64,000 bases of DNA from Pasteurella testudinis DSM 23072 (GTDB lineage Bacteria > Pseudomonadota > Gammaproteobacteria > Enterobacterales > Pasteurellaceae). The stretch covers positions 1 through 64,000 of the forward strand of contig NZ_FWWV01000005.1 in the NCBI RefSeq assembly GCF_900176075.1, given 5' to 3'. The notes under the pieces were generated by a model. The model was given only the letters and a program-made list of their open reading frames with translations, was not told the origin of the DNA and did no database searches. The translations under genes and the position numbers were made by a program. The stretch's first letter is position 1. Each line of letters opens with the position of its first letter. Positions 1 to 7,949 of the stretch are shown one piece after another.

Positions 1-2
1 TT

Positions 3-140
3 TGGGCAAAGGGTTATTATGTAAGTACAGTGGGTTTAAATACAAAAGTGGTAGAGGAATATATCAGGAATCAGGAAAAAGAAGACATGATTCAAGATAA
101 TTTATCGAAGAAAGAATATGTGGACCCCTTTAAGGGGTAA
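3..140 (+). mobile_element. tnpA: IS200/IS605-type transposase TnpA, C-terminal fragment
   Basis: An open frame enters from the left edge and gives 45 residues before a stop. It reads as the C-terminus of a Y1 (HUH) single-strand transposase of the IS200/IS605 family: a GYYVSTVG strand followed by a helix with EEYIRNQEK and the usual ending KEYVDPFKG. The catalytic HUH and tyrosine motifs would lie upstream, outside the window. The following 110 bases hold the hairpins expected at an IS200 right end. Whether the whole element is intact cannot be seen. No accessory tnpB follows. Confidence 0.8.
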
Positions 141-173
141 GCCACAGAGTTATTGTGCAGTTGTCAGTCTTTT

Positions 174-248
174 CACATGCCCCTTGAGGGGCATGTGAAG
201 TACTAGGCCCTTATAGGGTAGCCGAAAAACCGCACGTTTCACGTGCGG
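174..248 (+). mobile_element. right-end hairpins of the IS200-like element
   Basis: Two perfect hairpins follow the transposase: CACATGCCCC (174-183) with GGGGCATGTG (188-197), and CCGCACGT (230-237) with ACGTGCGG (241-248). Subterminal imperfect palindromes of this kind are the recognition structures of IS200/IS605 transposases. The exact cleavage point is not visible. The first hairpin could also act as the transcription terminator of the transposase. Confidence 0.55.
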
Positions 249-273
249 ATTGTTATTGCCTGTCATTCAGCGA

Positions 274-282
274 ACCGCACTT
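274..282 (-). repeat. DNA uptake signal sequence (Hin-type)
   Basis: ACCGCACTT, the complement of the AAGTGCGGT core, followed by a T run as in the extended Haemophilus uptake signal. It lies in the gap between the IS right end and lapA. It is one of many copies in the window and marks the chromosome as that of a naturally transformable Pasteurellaceae. Confidence 0.85.
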
Positions 283-379
283 TTGCGATTAAACGGAAAT
301 AAATCGCTGATTTATCTATATGCTTGATATGATTTTTGGCATAATAGGTGCTATTCGCTATAAAATTCAGGAGAATAGA

Positions 380-673
380 ATGATTAAATACATTTTAGGC
401 TTTGTCATCGTCTTGGCTATTGCGATTGTCGCCATTACCATTGGCGCCGATAATGATCAGGTGATTTCCTTTAACTACATTATCGCCAAAAGTGAATTGC
501 AATTGTCCTCACTTGCCGCGATTTTATTTGGTCTAGGGTTGCTGTTAGGATGGGTTATCTGCGCTTTTTTCGTTTTGCGCCTGAAAGTCAAAAATATGCG
601 TTTGAACCGTCAAATCAAGCGCCAAACCCAACAAATCAGCGAGCTTACCTTAAGCCGTGATAAAAGCGTTTAA
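380..673 (+). CDS. lapA: lipopolysaccharide assembly protein A
   Basis: A 97-residue inner-membrane protein of the LapA/YciS family, which works with LapB in setting the balance between lipopolysaccharide and phospholipid synthesis through LpxC turnover. Two hydrophobic segments are seen (about residues 3-21 and 44-66), then a basic, glutamine-rich helix of about 30 residues facing the cytoplasm. The start at 380 is chosen because CAGGAG lies just upstream and it fits the family length of about 100; an ATG at 320 would add a tail with no family support. lapB starts 5 bases after its stop, so the two are surely co-transcribed. Confidence 0.9.
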   Translation: MIKYILGFVIVLAIAIVAITIGADNDQVISFNYIIAKSELQLSSLAAILFGLGLLLGWVICAFFVLRLKVKNMRLNRQIKRQTQQISELTLSRDKSV

Positions 674-678
674 GACAA

Positions 679-1863
679 ATGCTTGAATTACTTTTCCTGT
701 TATTGCCCGTTGCCGCGCTTTACGGCTGGTATATGGGCTATCGTAATGCCAAAAAAGGGCAGGACGAAGTCAGCAACAAGTTGTCCCGTGATTATGTCAC
801 CGGAGTAAATTTTTTGCTTTCTAACCAACAGGAAAAGGCGGTTGATCTGTTTTTGGATATGCTGCAAAAACAGGAAAATGAAAATGACATTCACAGCGAC
901 TCGCAATTTGAAGCCTCGTTAACCCTCGGCAATCTTTTCCGCTCGCGCGGCGAAGTGGATCGTGCGATTCGTATCCACCAAAATTTAGTCGAAGATCCGA
1001 ATTTCAGTTTTGATCAGAAGTTATTGGCGAAGCAGCAACTTTCATTTGATTATATGAAAGTCGGTTTTTTGGATCGGGCGGAAAATATTTATATCAGTCT
1101 GGTCGATGAACCGGAATTCGCCAATAATGCCTTGAAACAACTGGCAAAAATCTATCAGAAAACCAAAGAATGGAAAAAAGCGATAGATGTCACCGAAAAG
1201 CGGCAAAAAGTCTTTCCAAAAGAAAATAATACCGAATTGGCACATTATTACTGTGAATATATCGCGACTGAAGAGTTATCGAGCAAAGAGAGCAAGGCGC
1301 TGTTAAATCGTGCCTTAGAAGTATCAAAAAATTGTGTCAGAGCTTCGATTGAATTGGCCTACCTGTATATGCGCGAACAAGAATTCCACAGCGCGATAAC
1401 GCATTTCCAAAATGTGTTGCAACAAAATCCGGCATTTTTGTCCGAAGTCTTACCGCACTTGAAATGGTGCTATCAGCAACTGCAAGAAGAGAATGACTAT
1501 GAGTTATTTTTGATCAAGGCCAAACAGCACTATAAAAGTGGCGCGATTGAATTGGCTCTGGCGGAGTTAATTGATAAAAAGAGCGGTTCGGCGGTGGCAC
1601 AGGCCAATTTATATCAGCAACTGAACGATATTCCCAGTATGGATATTTTCAACCGTTTGATCCAATACGATATTGATGAAGCCGAAAATGGGCGAGCCAA
1701 AGAGAGTTTGGTGCGCTTGCAACAACTGGTGGAGAATAAAATCGGGCAAAGTTTTTCGTACCGCTGTTCCCACTGCGGCTACCGCAGCCACCGTTTGGTA
1801 TGGAATTGCCCGTCGTGCAATAAGTGGGAAACGATTAAGCCAGTGGACGGGCAGTATCAGTAA
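679..1863 (+). CDS. lapB: lipopolysaccharide assembly protein B (TPR and rubredoxin-like)
   Basis: A 394-residue LapB (YciM) homologue, close to the 389 residues of the E. coli protein. An N-terminal membrane anchor (residues 1-18) is followed by tandem tetratricopeptide repeats to about residue 340. At the end is a rubredoxin-like metal site with two knuckles, CSHC (Cys363, Cys366) and CPSC (Cys377, Cys380). In E. coli LapB bridges FtsH and LpxC and promotes LpxC degradation, limiting LPS synthesis. It follows lapA directly and precedes pyrF, the arrangement seen widely in enterobacteria and Pasteurellaceae. Confidence 0.95.
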   Translation: MLELLFLLLPVAALYGWYMGYRNAKKGQDEVSNKLSRDYVTGVNFLLSNQQEKAVDLFLDMLQKQENENDIHSDSQFEASLTLGNLFRSRGEVDRAIRIHQNLVEDPNFSFDQKLLAKQQLSFDYMKVGFLDRAENIYISLVDEPEFANNALKQLAKIYQKTKEWKKAIDVTEKRQKVFPKENNTELAHYYCEYIATEELSSKESKALLNRALEVSKNCVRASIELAYLYMREQEFHSAITHFQNVLQQNPAFLSEVLPHLKWCYQQLQEENDYELFLIKAKQHYKSGAIELALAELIDKKSGSAVAQANLYQQLNDIPSMDIFNRLIQYDIDEAENGRAKESLVRLQQLVENKIGQSFSYRCSHCGYRSHRLVWNCPSCNKWETIKPVDGQYQ

Positions 1864-1962
1864 ATCATCCGCTTCAAAGAGCTTGGTTAGATATGAAAAA
1901 TAAAAGACATTGTTAAAATAGCACCTCGATTTTTATATTATCTCAGTTAAAAAGGAAACAGT

Positions 1963-2655
1963 ATGGACAGTAAAGTTATTGTTGCACTCGATTATGAAAC
2001 GGAACGGCAAGCCTTGAGCTTGGTGGATCAAATTGATCCGAGCTTGTGTCGCTTAAAAGTCGGCAAGGAAATGTTCACCACATTGGGTACAGATTTTGTT
2101 AAACGGCTGCATGGCCGTGGCTTCGATGTGTTTCTGGATCTGAAATTCCATGATATTCCGAACACGGTGGCAAGAGCGGTGCGCTCGGCGGCGGATTTGG
2201 GCGTGTGGATGGTTGATGTGCATGCCAGCGGCGGTTTGCGTATGATGGAAACGGCGAAAAAAATCCTTGAGCCGTATGGCAAAGAGGCGCCGATTCTGAT
2301 TTCTATCACGGTGTTGACCAGCATGGAAGATGTGGATTTACTGCAAATCGGGTTGAATGCTTCGCCGATGGAGCAGGTGATTCGCTTGGCGCGTTTGAGC
2401 CAGCGTGCCGGATTGGACGGAGTGGTATGTTCGCCGCAAGAAGTCGAGATTTTGCGTGCCAACTGCGGTAAAGATTTCAAATTGATTACTCCGGGCATTC
2501 GCCCTGAAGGATCGGAATTCGGTGATCAGCGCCGTGTAATGAGCCCGAAAGAAGCCATCGAAGCCGGTTCGGATTATCTGGTGGTCGGGCGTCCGATCAC
2601 CTTGGCGGAAGATCCGGTGGGCGTGTTAAAAAGCATTAATGCCGCAATTGCCTAA
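1963..2655 (+). CDS. pyrF: orotidine 5'-phosphate decarboxylase
   Basis: Converts OMP to UMP, the last step of pyrimidine synthesis. The 230-residue length is standard. The catalytic segment [10 protein letters not shown] is present, with Asp59, Lys61 and Asp64 forming the charged Asp-Lys-Asp array; the phosphate-binding end is visible as GRPIT near residue 214. A ribosome site AAAGGAAA lies just before the ATG. It sits 99 bases after lapB and a few bases before yciH, so it is probably the third gene of a four-gene operon. Confidence 0.97.
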   Translation: MDSKVIVALDYETERQALSLVDQIDPSLCRLKVGKEMFTTLGTDFVKRLHGRGFDVFLDLKFHDIPNTVARAVRSAADLGVWMVDVHASGGLRMMETAKKILEPYGKEAPILISITVLTSMEDVDLLQIGLNASPMEQVIRLARLSQRAGLDGVVCSPQEVEILRANCGKDFKLITPGIRPEGSEFGDQRRVMSPKEAIEAGSDYLVVGRPITLAEDPVGVLKSINAAIA

Positions 2656-2663
2656 GGTTGAAA

Positions 2664-2984
2664 ATGTCGAATAATCCTTTAGTGTATTCCACCGACGGCG
2701 GTCGGATTAAGGCAGAAAAACCGCAGGAAGTTGTAGCAAAAGGCGACGGTATCGTGCGGATTCAGCGTCAGGTTAGCGGTCGTAAAGGCAAGGGGGTTTC
2801 CGTGATCACCGGCTTGGCTTTGCCAAGTGCCGAATTGGAAAAAATCGCCTCCGAGCTTAAAAAGCGCTGTGGCTGCGGCGGTTCGGTAAAAAACGGAACG
2901 ATTGAAATCCAAGGCGAAAACCGCGAATTATTAAAACAGTTATTAACACAAAAAGGCTATACGGTTAAATTGGCCGGTGGTTAA
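2664..2984 (+). CDS. yciH: SUI1/eIF1-like translation factor YciH
   Basis: A 106-residue member of the SUI1 (eIF1) family. The C-terminal half carries the family signature: KGDGIVRIQRQ, SGRKGKG, then KKRCGCGG and the ending KLAGG. In E. coli YciH helps reject aberrant initiation complexes and represses translation under stress. The ATG at 2664 is preferred over a TTG six bases upstream because an AAGG box stands at the right distance and the protein then aligns with E. coli YciH from MS. It is followed by a terminator and closes the lapA-yciH operon. Confidence 0.93.
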   Translation: MSNNPLVYSTDGGRIKAEKPQEVVAKGDGIVRIQRQVSGRKGKGVSVITGLALPSAELEKIASELKKRCGCGGSVKNGTIEIQGENRELLKQLLTQKGYTVKLAGG

Positions 2985-3003
2985 GCCAAACCAAGCTGCT
3001 TGT

Positions 3004-3040
3004 TCCCCTCTTCGGCTTACGCATGGAGAGGGGATTTTTA
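3004..3040 (+). terminator. rho-independent terminator after yciH
   Basis: CCCCTC (3005-3010) pairs with GAGGGG (3028-3033) around a loop, followed by ATTTTTATT. It closes the lapA-lapB-pyrF-yciH transcript. Confidence 0.7.
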
Positions 3041-3153
3041 TTGCAAGATAAATATATTTTTATTTTCGTTATTGAAATAATGGTTTCTGTCAGTTTCAAC
3101 AATAACTCTTGGTTATTATTTTTAATTAATTCATAGTGATAGTAAATAAATAG

Positions 3154-3169
3154 TTTGATGGTTATCACA
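3154..3169. promoter_or_regulatory. CRP-like site upstream of glpF
   Basis: TTTGA, six bases, TCACA: nine of ten matches to the CRP consensus TGTGA-N6-TCACA. Glycerol genes are CRP-activated in enterobacteria and Haemophilus. It lies 122 bases before the glpF start. Confidence 0.6.
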
Positions 3170-3200
3170 ATCTGATAATAATACCCTTTCTAAAAGTAAC

Positions 3201-3220
3201 AATATTCGATAAATTACCTC
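3201..3220. promoter_or_regulatory. possible GlpR operator before glpF
   Basis: The stretch starting AATATTCGATAAA matches the left half of the GlpR operator consensus (WATKYTCGWWAWCG...) well, but the right half is degenerate, about 14 of 20 positions by hand. glpF and glpK are the classic targets of GlpR, so a repressor site is expected here; this is the best candidate seen. Confidence 0.35.
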
Positions 3221-3291
3221 TAAATTTTCTAAAAGGAAAATTTATATGTTCGTTTTAATGGTTGTTTTACTAATGACATGGAGAGATTCGA

Positions 3292-4089
3292 ATGGAAAAG
3301 TCACTTAAAGCCGCTTGTATCGGCGAGTTCTTGGGAACGGGGTTATTAATCTTCTTCGGGGTGGGCTGCGTGGCTGCCTTGAAAGTCGCCGGTGCCGGTT
3401 TCGGACAATGGGAAATCAGCATCATGTGGGGAATGGGGGTTGCCTTGGCGGTTTATGCCACGGCGGGCGTTTCCGGAGCGCATTTGAATCCGGCGGTTAC
3501 CATTGCCTTGTGGAAATTTGCCTGCTTTGACGGTAAAAAAGTTTTGCCTTATATTCTGTCGCAAGTTGCCGGTGCATTTTGTGCCGCGGCGCTGGTCTAT
3601 TTCTTATATCGTAACTTATTTATCGAATTCGAAACCGTTAACAACATTGTGCGCGGCAGCCAAGAAAGTCTGAGCTTAGCCGGAACATTCTCGACCTATC
3701 CGCATCCGGCGTTGGGGCTGACACAGGCATTTGCGGTAGAAATGGTGATCACCGCTGTTCTGATGGCGTTGATTTTAGCCTTAACCGATGATGGTAACGG
3801 CTTGCCGAGAGGGCCTTTAGCACCTTTGTTAATCGGGATTTTAATCGCGGTTATCGGTGGCGCTATGGGGCCGTTGACCGGATTTGCCATGAATCCGGCG
3901 CGTGATTTCGGACCGAAATTCTTTGCTTATTTGGCAGGTTGGGGCGATGTCGCGTTAACCGGCGGACAGCAAATTCCTTATGTTATCGTACCAATTCTGG
4001 CACCGATTGTCGGGGCGCTGATCGGGGCTTATTCCTATCAAAGACTGATTAATAAAAACTTACCTTGCAATACTTGCCAAATTGACTAA
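3292..4089 (+). CDS. glpF: glycerol uptake facilitator (aquaglyceroporin)
   Basis: A 265-residue MIP-family channel for passive glycerol entry across the inner membrane. Both pore-lining NPA motifs are present: SGAHLNPAVT (Asn66) and GFAMNPARDFGP (Asn201), the second followed by the Arg204 that marks glycerol facilitators. Six hydrophobic segments are interleaved as expected. glpK begins 21 bases after its stop and would trap the incoming glycerol by phosphorylation. The CRP-like and GlpR-like sequences upstream fit carbon-source control. Confidence 0.96.
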   Translation: MEKSLKAACIGEFLGTGLLIFFGVGCVAALKVAGAGFGQWEISIMWGMGVALAVYATAGVSGAHLNPAVTIALWKFACFDGKKVLPYILSQVAGAFCAAALVYFLYRNLFIEFETVNNIVRGSQESLSLAGTFSTYPHPALGLTQAFAVEMVITAVLMALILALTDDGNGLPRGPLAPLLIGILIAVIGGAMGPLTGFAMNPARDFGPKFFAYLAGWGDVALTGGQQIPYVIVPILAPIVGALIGAYSYQRLINKNLPCNTCQID

Positions 4090-4110
4090 TTAAAGTAAAA
4101 GGAGATGATT

Positions 4111-5622
4111 ATGTCTGACAAAAAATACATTATCGCGCTGGATCAAGGAACAACCAGCTCTCGTGCGCTCATTTTGGATCATGATGCCAATGTGGTCAGC
4201 GTGGCACAGCGGGAATTCACGCAAATTTATCCGCAAGCCGGCTGGGTGGAGCATAACCCGATGGAAATTTGGGCGACGCAAAGCTCTACTTTAAACGAAG
4301 CGGTGGCAATGGCAGGGATCAAACCGGACAGCATCGCGGCGATTGGGATTACCAACCAACGCGAAACCACGATTGTGTGGGAAAAAGAGAGCGGCAAGCC
4401 GGTTTATAATGCAATCGTGTGGCAATGCCGCCGTACTGCCGATATTTGCGAGCAGCTGAAAGCGGACGGACATGAAGAATATATCAAAGCGACAACCGGA
4501 TTGGTGGTTGACCCGTATTTTTCCGGCACTAAAGTTAAATGGATTTTGGACAATGTTGACGGTGCGCGCGAAAAAGCGGAAAAAGGCGAATTGTTATTCG
4601 GTACAGTGGATACCTGGCTGGTATGGAAACTGACCCAAGGGCGTGCCCATGTCACCGATTATACCAATGCGTCGCGCACCATGCTGTTTAATATCCATAC
4701 CATGCAATGGGACGAGAAAATGCTGGAAATTTTAGGCATTCCGCGCTCGATGTTGCCGGAGGTGAAAAAATCCTCTGAAGTTTACGGACAAACTAATATC
4801 GGTGGCCAAGGTGGGGTGCGGATTCCGGTCGCAGGCATTGCCGGCGATCAGCAAGCCGCACTTTACGGCCATTTATGTGTCAATGCCGGAATGGCGAAAA
4901 ACACCTATGGTACCGGCTGCTTCTTATTGATGAATACCGGCGACAAAGCGGTGCGTTCACAAAACGGCTTGTTGACCACGATTGGTTGTAAAGCCGACGG
5001 TTCGCCATGTTATGCCTTGGAAGGTTCGATCTTTATGGGCGGCGCGTCGATCCAGTGGCTGCGTGACGAATTGAAAATCGTACATGACAGCTATGACTCC
5101 GAATATTTTGCGCAAAAAGTGTCGGATTGTAACGGCGTGTATGTCGTGCCGGCCTTTACCGGTTTGGGCGCGCCTTATTGGGATCCGTATGCGCGCGGGG
5201 CGATTATGGGCTTATCGCGCGGCGCCAACCGCAACCACATCGTGCGTGCAACCTTAGAATCGATCGCCTACCAAACCCGTGACGTATTGGAAGCAATGCA
5301 GTCCGATTCCGGGGATACGTTGAAAAAACTGCGGGTGGACGGCGGCGCAACGGCGAATAACTTCTTAATGCAATTCCAAGCAGATATTCTGAATGCCGAT
5401 GTAGAACGTCCGCAAGTGAAAGAAGTGACCGCACTGGGCGCAGCGTACTTGGCAGGGCTGGCGACCAGTTTCTGGAAAGATCTGGAAGAGCTGAAAGATA
5501 AAGCCAGTATCGAACGCACGTTTACTCCGGACGGCTGCGAAGAGAAACGTGCCCGTCGTTATAAAGGCTGGAAGAAAGCGGTAAAACGCGCACTGGCTTG
5601 GGAAAAAGACGACGAAGAGTAG
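4111..5622 (+). CDS. glpK: glycerol kinase
   Basis: A 503-residue FGGY-family kinase making glycerol 3-phosphate from glycerol and ATP. The N-terminal phosphate loop DQGTTSSR (from Asp11) and the signature [10 protein letters not shown] are present, and it aligns closely with E. coli GlpK through to the end. AAAGGAG at 4098-4104 fits the ATG at 4111; the ATG at 4105 abuts the ribosome site and is too close. It is co-transcribed with glpF. No glpD or glpR is seen nearby. Confidence 0.97.
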   Translation: MSDKKYIIALDQGTTSSRALILDHDANVVSVAQREFTQIYPQAGWVEHNPMEIWATQSSTLNEAVAMAGIKPDSIAAIGITNQRETTIVWEKESGKPVYNAIVWQCRRTADICEQLKADGHEEYIKATTGLVVDPYFSGTKVKWILDNVDGAREKAEKGELLFGTVDTWLVWKLTQGRAHVTDYTNASRTMLFNIHTMQWDEKMLEILGIPRSMLPEVKKSSEVYGQTNIGGQGGVRIPVAGIAGDQQAALYGHLCVNAGMAKNTYGTGCFLLMNTGDKAVRSQNGLLTTIGCKADGSPCYALEGSIFMGGASIQWLRDELKIVHDSYDSEYFAQKVSDCNGVYVVPAFTGLGAPYWDPYARGAIMGLSRGANRNHIVRATLESIAYQTRDVLEAMQSDSGDTLKKLRVDGGATANNFLMQFQADILNADVERPQVKEVTALGAAYLAGLATSFWKDLEELKDKASIERTFTPDGCEEKRARRYKGWKKAVKRALAWEKDDEE

Positions 5623-5928
5623 ATTGGATTTGACTGTGATTTGATATGCCATAGCCGCTTACCGCTCTTTGGGTAAGCGGCTATTTTTCGTCAAGGCGGA
5701 TTTTTGTCAAGGCTGAAAGTGCGGTTAAACGAGAGAGTTAAGACACGGGACAAAATGTGATCAGACGCAAAGTTTTCAACGTTTTATGCTGCAAAAGAAG
5801 GAAAGGCCTTTTTAAAACCCACCGGATTTGCTATTCTTCGCGCTTCCCTAAAAACAGGGCTTTTGATGGGATAAATCATCGTAAAAGGGTTGTGATACCC
5901 TTATCATTATTTTTATAAGTGAATCATT
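5623..5928. other. intergenic region glpK-ygjV-like gene
   Basis: A 306-base gap. It contains the glpK terminator, one uptake signal (AAGTGCGGT, 5717-5725) and an AT-rich stretch that must hold the promoter of the next gene. A short AAGGGTT...ACCCTT inverted repeat lies about 25 bases before the next ATG. No gene is seen. Confidence 0.6.
5652..5688 (+). terminator. rho-independent terminator after glpK
   Basis: TAGCCGCTTACC (5652-5663) and GGTAAGCGGCTA (5672-5683) form a perfect 12-base stem followed by TTTTTCG. Confidence 0.9.
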
Positions 5929-6144
5929 ATGTCAATTGAAATTTTGGGTTATATTGCAACGGCATTTGTTGCCGGTTCGTTTTTGTTAAGTTCTATTCTG
6001 CACCTGCGAATCGTGAATTCCATCGGTGCCGTTTTATATATTGTGTACGGTGCGTTGATCGCTTCGATGCCGGTGGTGTTGCTGAATGTGTTTATCACGG
6101 CGGTGAATGTTTATCAGATAATTAAATTAAAGCGCCAAGCATAA
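5929..6144 (+). CDS. small inner-membrane protein, YgjV-like
   Basis: A 71-residue, strongly hydrophobic protein with two or three membrane segments (about residues 5-24, 28-48 and 49-66) and a basic end KLKRQA. Segments such as GYIATAFVAGSF and VLYIVYGALI resemble the short YgjV-like (CBU_0592-type) membrane proteins; no function is established for these. It stands alone, with terminators before and after it. The family call is moderate; the coding call is good because the frame begins after a clear intergenic gap and ends just before a terminator. Confidence 0.65.
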   Translation: MSIEILGYIATAFVAGSFLLSSILHLRIVNSIGAVLYIVYGALIASMPVVLLNVFITAVNVYQIIKLKRQA

Positions 6145-6172
6145 TCACACACCGACCATGTTAAAAAACCAG

Positions 6173-6205
6173 CCTCTTTGCCCGTGACGGCAAAGAGGTT
6201 TTTTT
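6173..6205 (+). terminator. rho-independent terminator
   Basis: CCTCTTTGCC (6173-6182) and GGCAAAGAGG (6189-6198) around the loop CGTGAC, followed by seven T. Its core TTTGCC-CGTGAC-GGCAAA recurs in the terminator at 6727-6762 on the other side of the antitoxin module. Confidence 0.9.
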
Positions 6206-6297
6206 GTAGCAATATTTTTTAAATTGCGATCGGGATCGAAATAAAAAAACCGTATCAATGACAGTTTGTGCGGCGTAGCTATACTATCGGATATTTG

Positions 6298-6313
6298 TAT
6301 AATACAATGTATT
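6298..6313 (+). promoter_or_regulatory. likely -10 box with overlapping operator palindrome
   Basis: TATAAT (6298-6303) overlaps the perfect inverted repeat AATACA-A-TGTATT (6301-6313). Toxin-antitoxin promoters are usually repressed by the antitoxin binding such a palindrome, and the only downstream genes are the toxin remnant and its XRE antitoxin. No good -35 box is seen. Confidence 0.5.
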
Positions 6314-6325
6314 AACTGGTGGGGT

Positions 6326-6385
6326 ATGTATACGATTATTGAGAATGTGTTAATAAAAACATTTTCTAAAATATTAAGGGGGTAA
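6326..6385 (+). pseudogene. truncated RelE/HigB-type toxin remnant
   Basis: A 19-residue frame starting MYTIIE and ending just before the ATG of the downstream antitoxin. Many RelE/HigB toxins begin with MYTII or a near variant, and the position directly before an XRE antitoxin is where such a toxin would stand. The body of the toxin, including every catalytic residue, is missing. The call rests on a short match plus context, so it remains tentative; it could also be a leader frame. Confidence 0.4.
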
Positions 6386-6718
6386 ATGATGAATATGAAA
6401 GAGATGGATATAGATGATATTGTAAAAGCACTTATCATTGATGAGCCTGAATTGGCGGCTCAGGCTGCTGAATTGAGAAAAGCAATTGGCGAGATGCGAG
6501 AAGGTAAGCGCGGAAGAATAACCAATATTGCCGTTTCTCCGATTGTGCATACCCGAAACCGAGCAGGGCTGACTCAGCAAAAATTTGCAGAGAAGTTGGG
6601 TATTTCAGTTAATACGTTACGCTCTTGGGAACAAGGACAACGCAAACCCAGTGGCGCGGCGGCGGCTTTATTGACATTACTGGATAAGCGTCCGGAATTG
6701 ATTGCCGAATTAGGTTAG
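6386..6718 (+). CDS. XRE-family antitoxin or regulator, NadS-like
   Basis: A 110-residue protein with a C-terminal Cro/C1 helix-turn-helix: RAGLTQQKFAEKLG, then ISVNTLRSWEQGQR and KPSGAAAALL (about residues 52-95). The N-terminal half is an acidic helix. This layout is that of NadS/HigA-type antitoxins encoded after a RelE/HigB toxin. Three in-frame ATGs (6386, 6389, 6395) are possible; AAGGGGG stands right before them and favours 6395 or 6389. With the toxin reduced to a remnant, this is an orphan antitoxin that may still repress its own promoter. Confidence 0.8.
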   Translation: MMNMKEMDIDDIVKALIIDEPELAAQAAELRKAIGEMREGKRGRITNIAVSPIVHTRNRAGLTQQKFAEKLGISVNTLRSWEQGQRKPSGAAAALLTLLDKRPELIAELG

Positions 6719-6726
6719 TCAGCAAA

Positions 6727-6762
6727 CCGCTTTGCCGCCCGTGACGGCAAAGCGGTTTTTTG
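6727..6762. terminator. terminator between antitoxin and cdd
   Basis: CCGCTTTGCCG (6727-6737) and CGGCAAAGCGG (6745-6755) followed by a T run. It ends the antitoxin transcript and lies between it and the convergent cdd gene. Confidence 0.9.
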
Positions 6763-6769
6763 TGCGATG

Positions 6770-7690
6770 TTATTCAATGGCAATATATTGCAACGGGAGT
6801 TTGCATAATGTTGCCAACAACTGCTTTGCCATCACTTTTTGGCTGATGTTGGCTTTTTTCTCAATTAAAACCGCTCTTTTGATGTTTTGCAGCTCAAAAC
6901 CATTCAGAATCAGGTTGTTAATCGCGACTTGTAATGCCGGTAAGCTCGGGTTAAAGGCGGCATTTTCCGCATAGCTGCCGATAAAATAGAAATGATCTTC
7001 GGTCTCCAGTGCGGCACCGGCGTAGGCGTGGCTGTACGGCGCATGGCTGATATTGATCGCTTCAAGTGCGGTATCAATCAATAAGTCATCGGTATTGAGC
7101 AGGCTCAAGCCGTGATGACGGGGGGCAAGCAGTAATTCGCTGACATTCAGATCTTTCGGGCCGAAGTGGTTAGGCAGATAGCTGTGTAACGGATTATTGC
7201 TACTTTGCGGCAAGTTGATCACCAATTTCTCTGCGCTGTCCAATTCATTCATAAATTGGCGGCAGTGTCCGCAGGGGGCATAATTGACGGAAATTTCGTT
7301 AACACTGGTTTCGCCCTGCATCCAAGCATGGCTGATGGCGCTCTGTTCCGCATGAATGGTTTGTTGCATGCCGGTATCGACAAATTCCATATTGGCACCG
7401 AAATAAAAATTCCCGCTGCTGCCGATGGCAATCGCACCGACGTAAAAACGGGAAATCGGGGCAAGGGAATAAGCCGCCGCAATCGGCAGCAGGGCAATTG
7501 ACAGCTCTCGTGCGGTTAACTTGAATTTATTGCAGAGGTGTTGCACGGTAAAGTGCGGTAAGCGCCCGACAAAACGCTGTTCGGTCAGAATGGTGAGAAT
7601 GGTCTTTGCCAGCTCTTGATTCGGTAATTTGGCACAGGCAGACCGCACTTTTTCAGAGATATGCAAGTTGGAATGATAGTGGTTAGGCAT
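6770..7690 (-). CDS. cdd: cytidine deaminase
   Basis: Deaminates cytidine and deoxycytidine for pyrimidine salvage. The protein is 306 residues, the long dimeric enterobacterial type with a catalytic and a degenerate second domain. The zinc site is visible: HAEQ (His113, Glu115) and PCGHC (Cys140, Cys143). GGAGG stands seven bases before the ATG at 7690, which decides the start against an upstream in-frame ATG at 7750. The second domain carries the family segment SYAENAAFNPSLP. Three uptake signals lie inside the gene (7064, 7551, 7642). Confidence 0.95.
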   Translation of the reverse strand: MPNHYHSNLHISEKVRSACAKLPNQELAKTILTILTEQRFVGRLPHFTVQHLCNKFKLTARELSIALLPIAAAYSLAPISRFYVGAIAIGSSGNFYFGANMEFVDTGMQQTIHAEQSAISHAWMQGETSVNEISVNYAPCGHCRQFMNELDSAEKLVINLPQSSNNPLHSYLPNHFGPKDLNVSELLLAPRHHGLSLLNTDDLLIDTALEAINISHAPYSHAYAGAALETEDHFYFIGSYAENAAFNPSLPALQVAINNLILNGFELQNIKRAVLIEKKANISQKVMAKQLLATLCKLPLQYIAIE

Positions 7691-7906
7691 GAGTAATCCT
7701 CCATAAATAACACGCCGTGAATTGTCGTTACTATATGTCATAACGTACAAAAGATCTTGCGCAGAAGCCTTTTTTTGTGAGATTAATCAACTAATTGTTA
7801 ATTTTTATGCTGTTGCGCGTCAGCTTGTTTATTATTTAACGGTTTTTAATTGAGGGTAAAGTGCCCATTTGATTTTCATCGGACGCTATCGGGCAAGAAA
7901 CAGTGT

Positions 7907-7941
7907 AAAAAAATGCCTGTATTTCAAGCGAGATACAGGCA
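7907..7941 (-). terminator. rho-independent terminator after potC
   Basis: On the minus strand TGCCTGTAT pairs with ATACAGGCA (7933-7941 with 7914-7922) and is followed by seven T. It directly follows potC, so the pot transcript ends here and no potD is attached. Confidence 0.9.
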
Positions 7942-7949
7942 ATTAAACA

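Larger units (their letters stand above)
2985..3291. other. intergenic region yciH-glpF
   Basis: An AT-rich gap of 307 bases. It holds the yciH terminator in its first third and the glpF control region in its last 150 bases, with CRP-like and GlpR-like sites listed separately. No further credible gene is seen. Confidence 0.7.

Noticed and set aside
227-250. Uptake signal in the IS right end
   Set aside because: CCGCACGTTTCACGTGCGG resembles the signal but lacks the ACTT core; it is better explained as an IS hairpin.
320-379. Upstream in-frame extension of lapA
   Set aside because: No ribosome site before the ATG at 320, and the added 20 residues have no counterpart in the family; the ATG at 380 has CAGGAG.
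2028-2498. Long open frame opposite pyrF
   Set aside because: It is antisense to a well-recognised enzyme, has no family features and follows from the codon pattern of the real gene.
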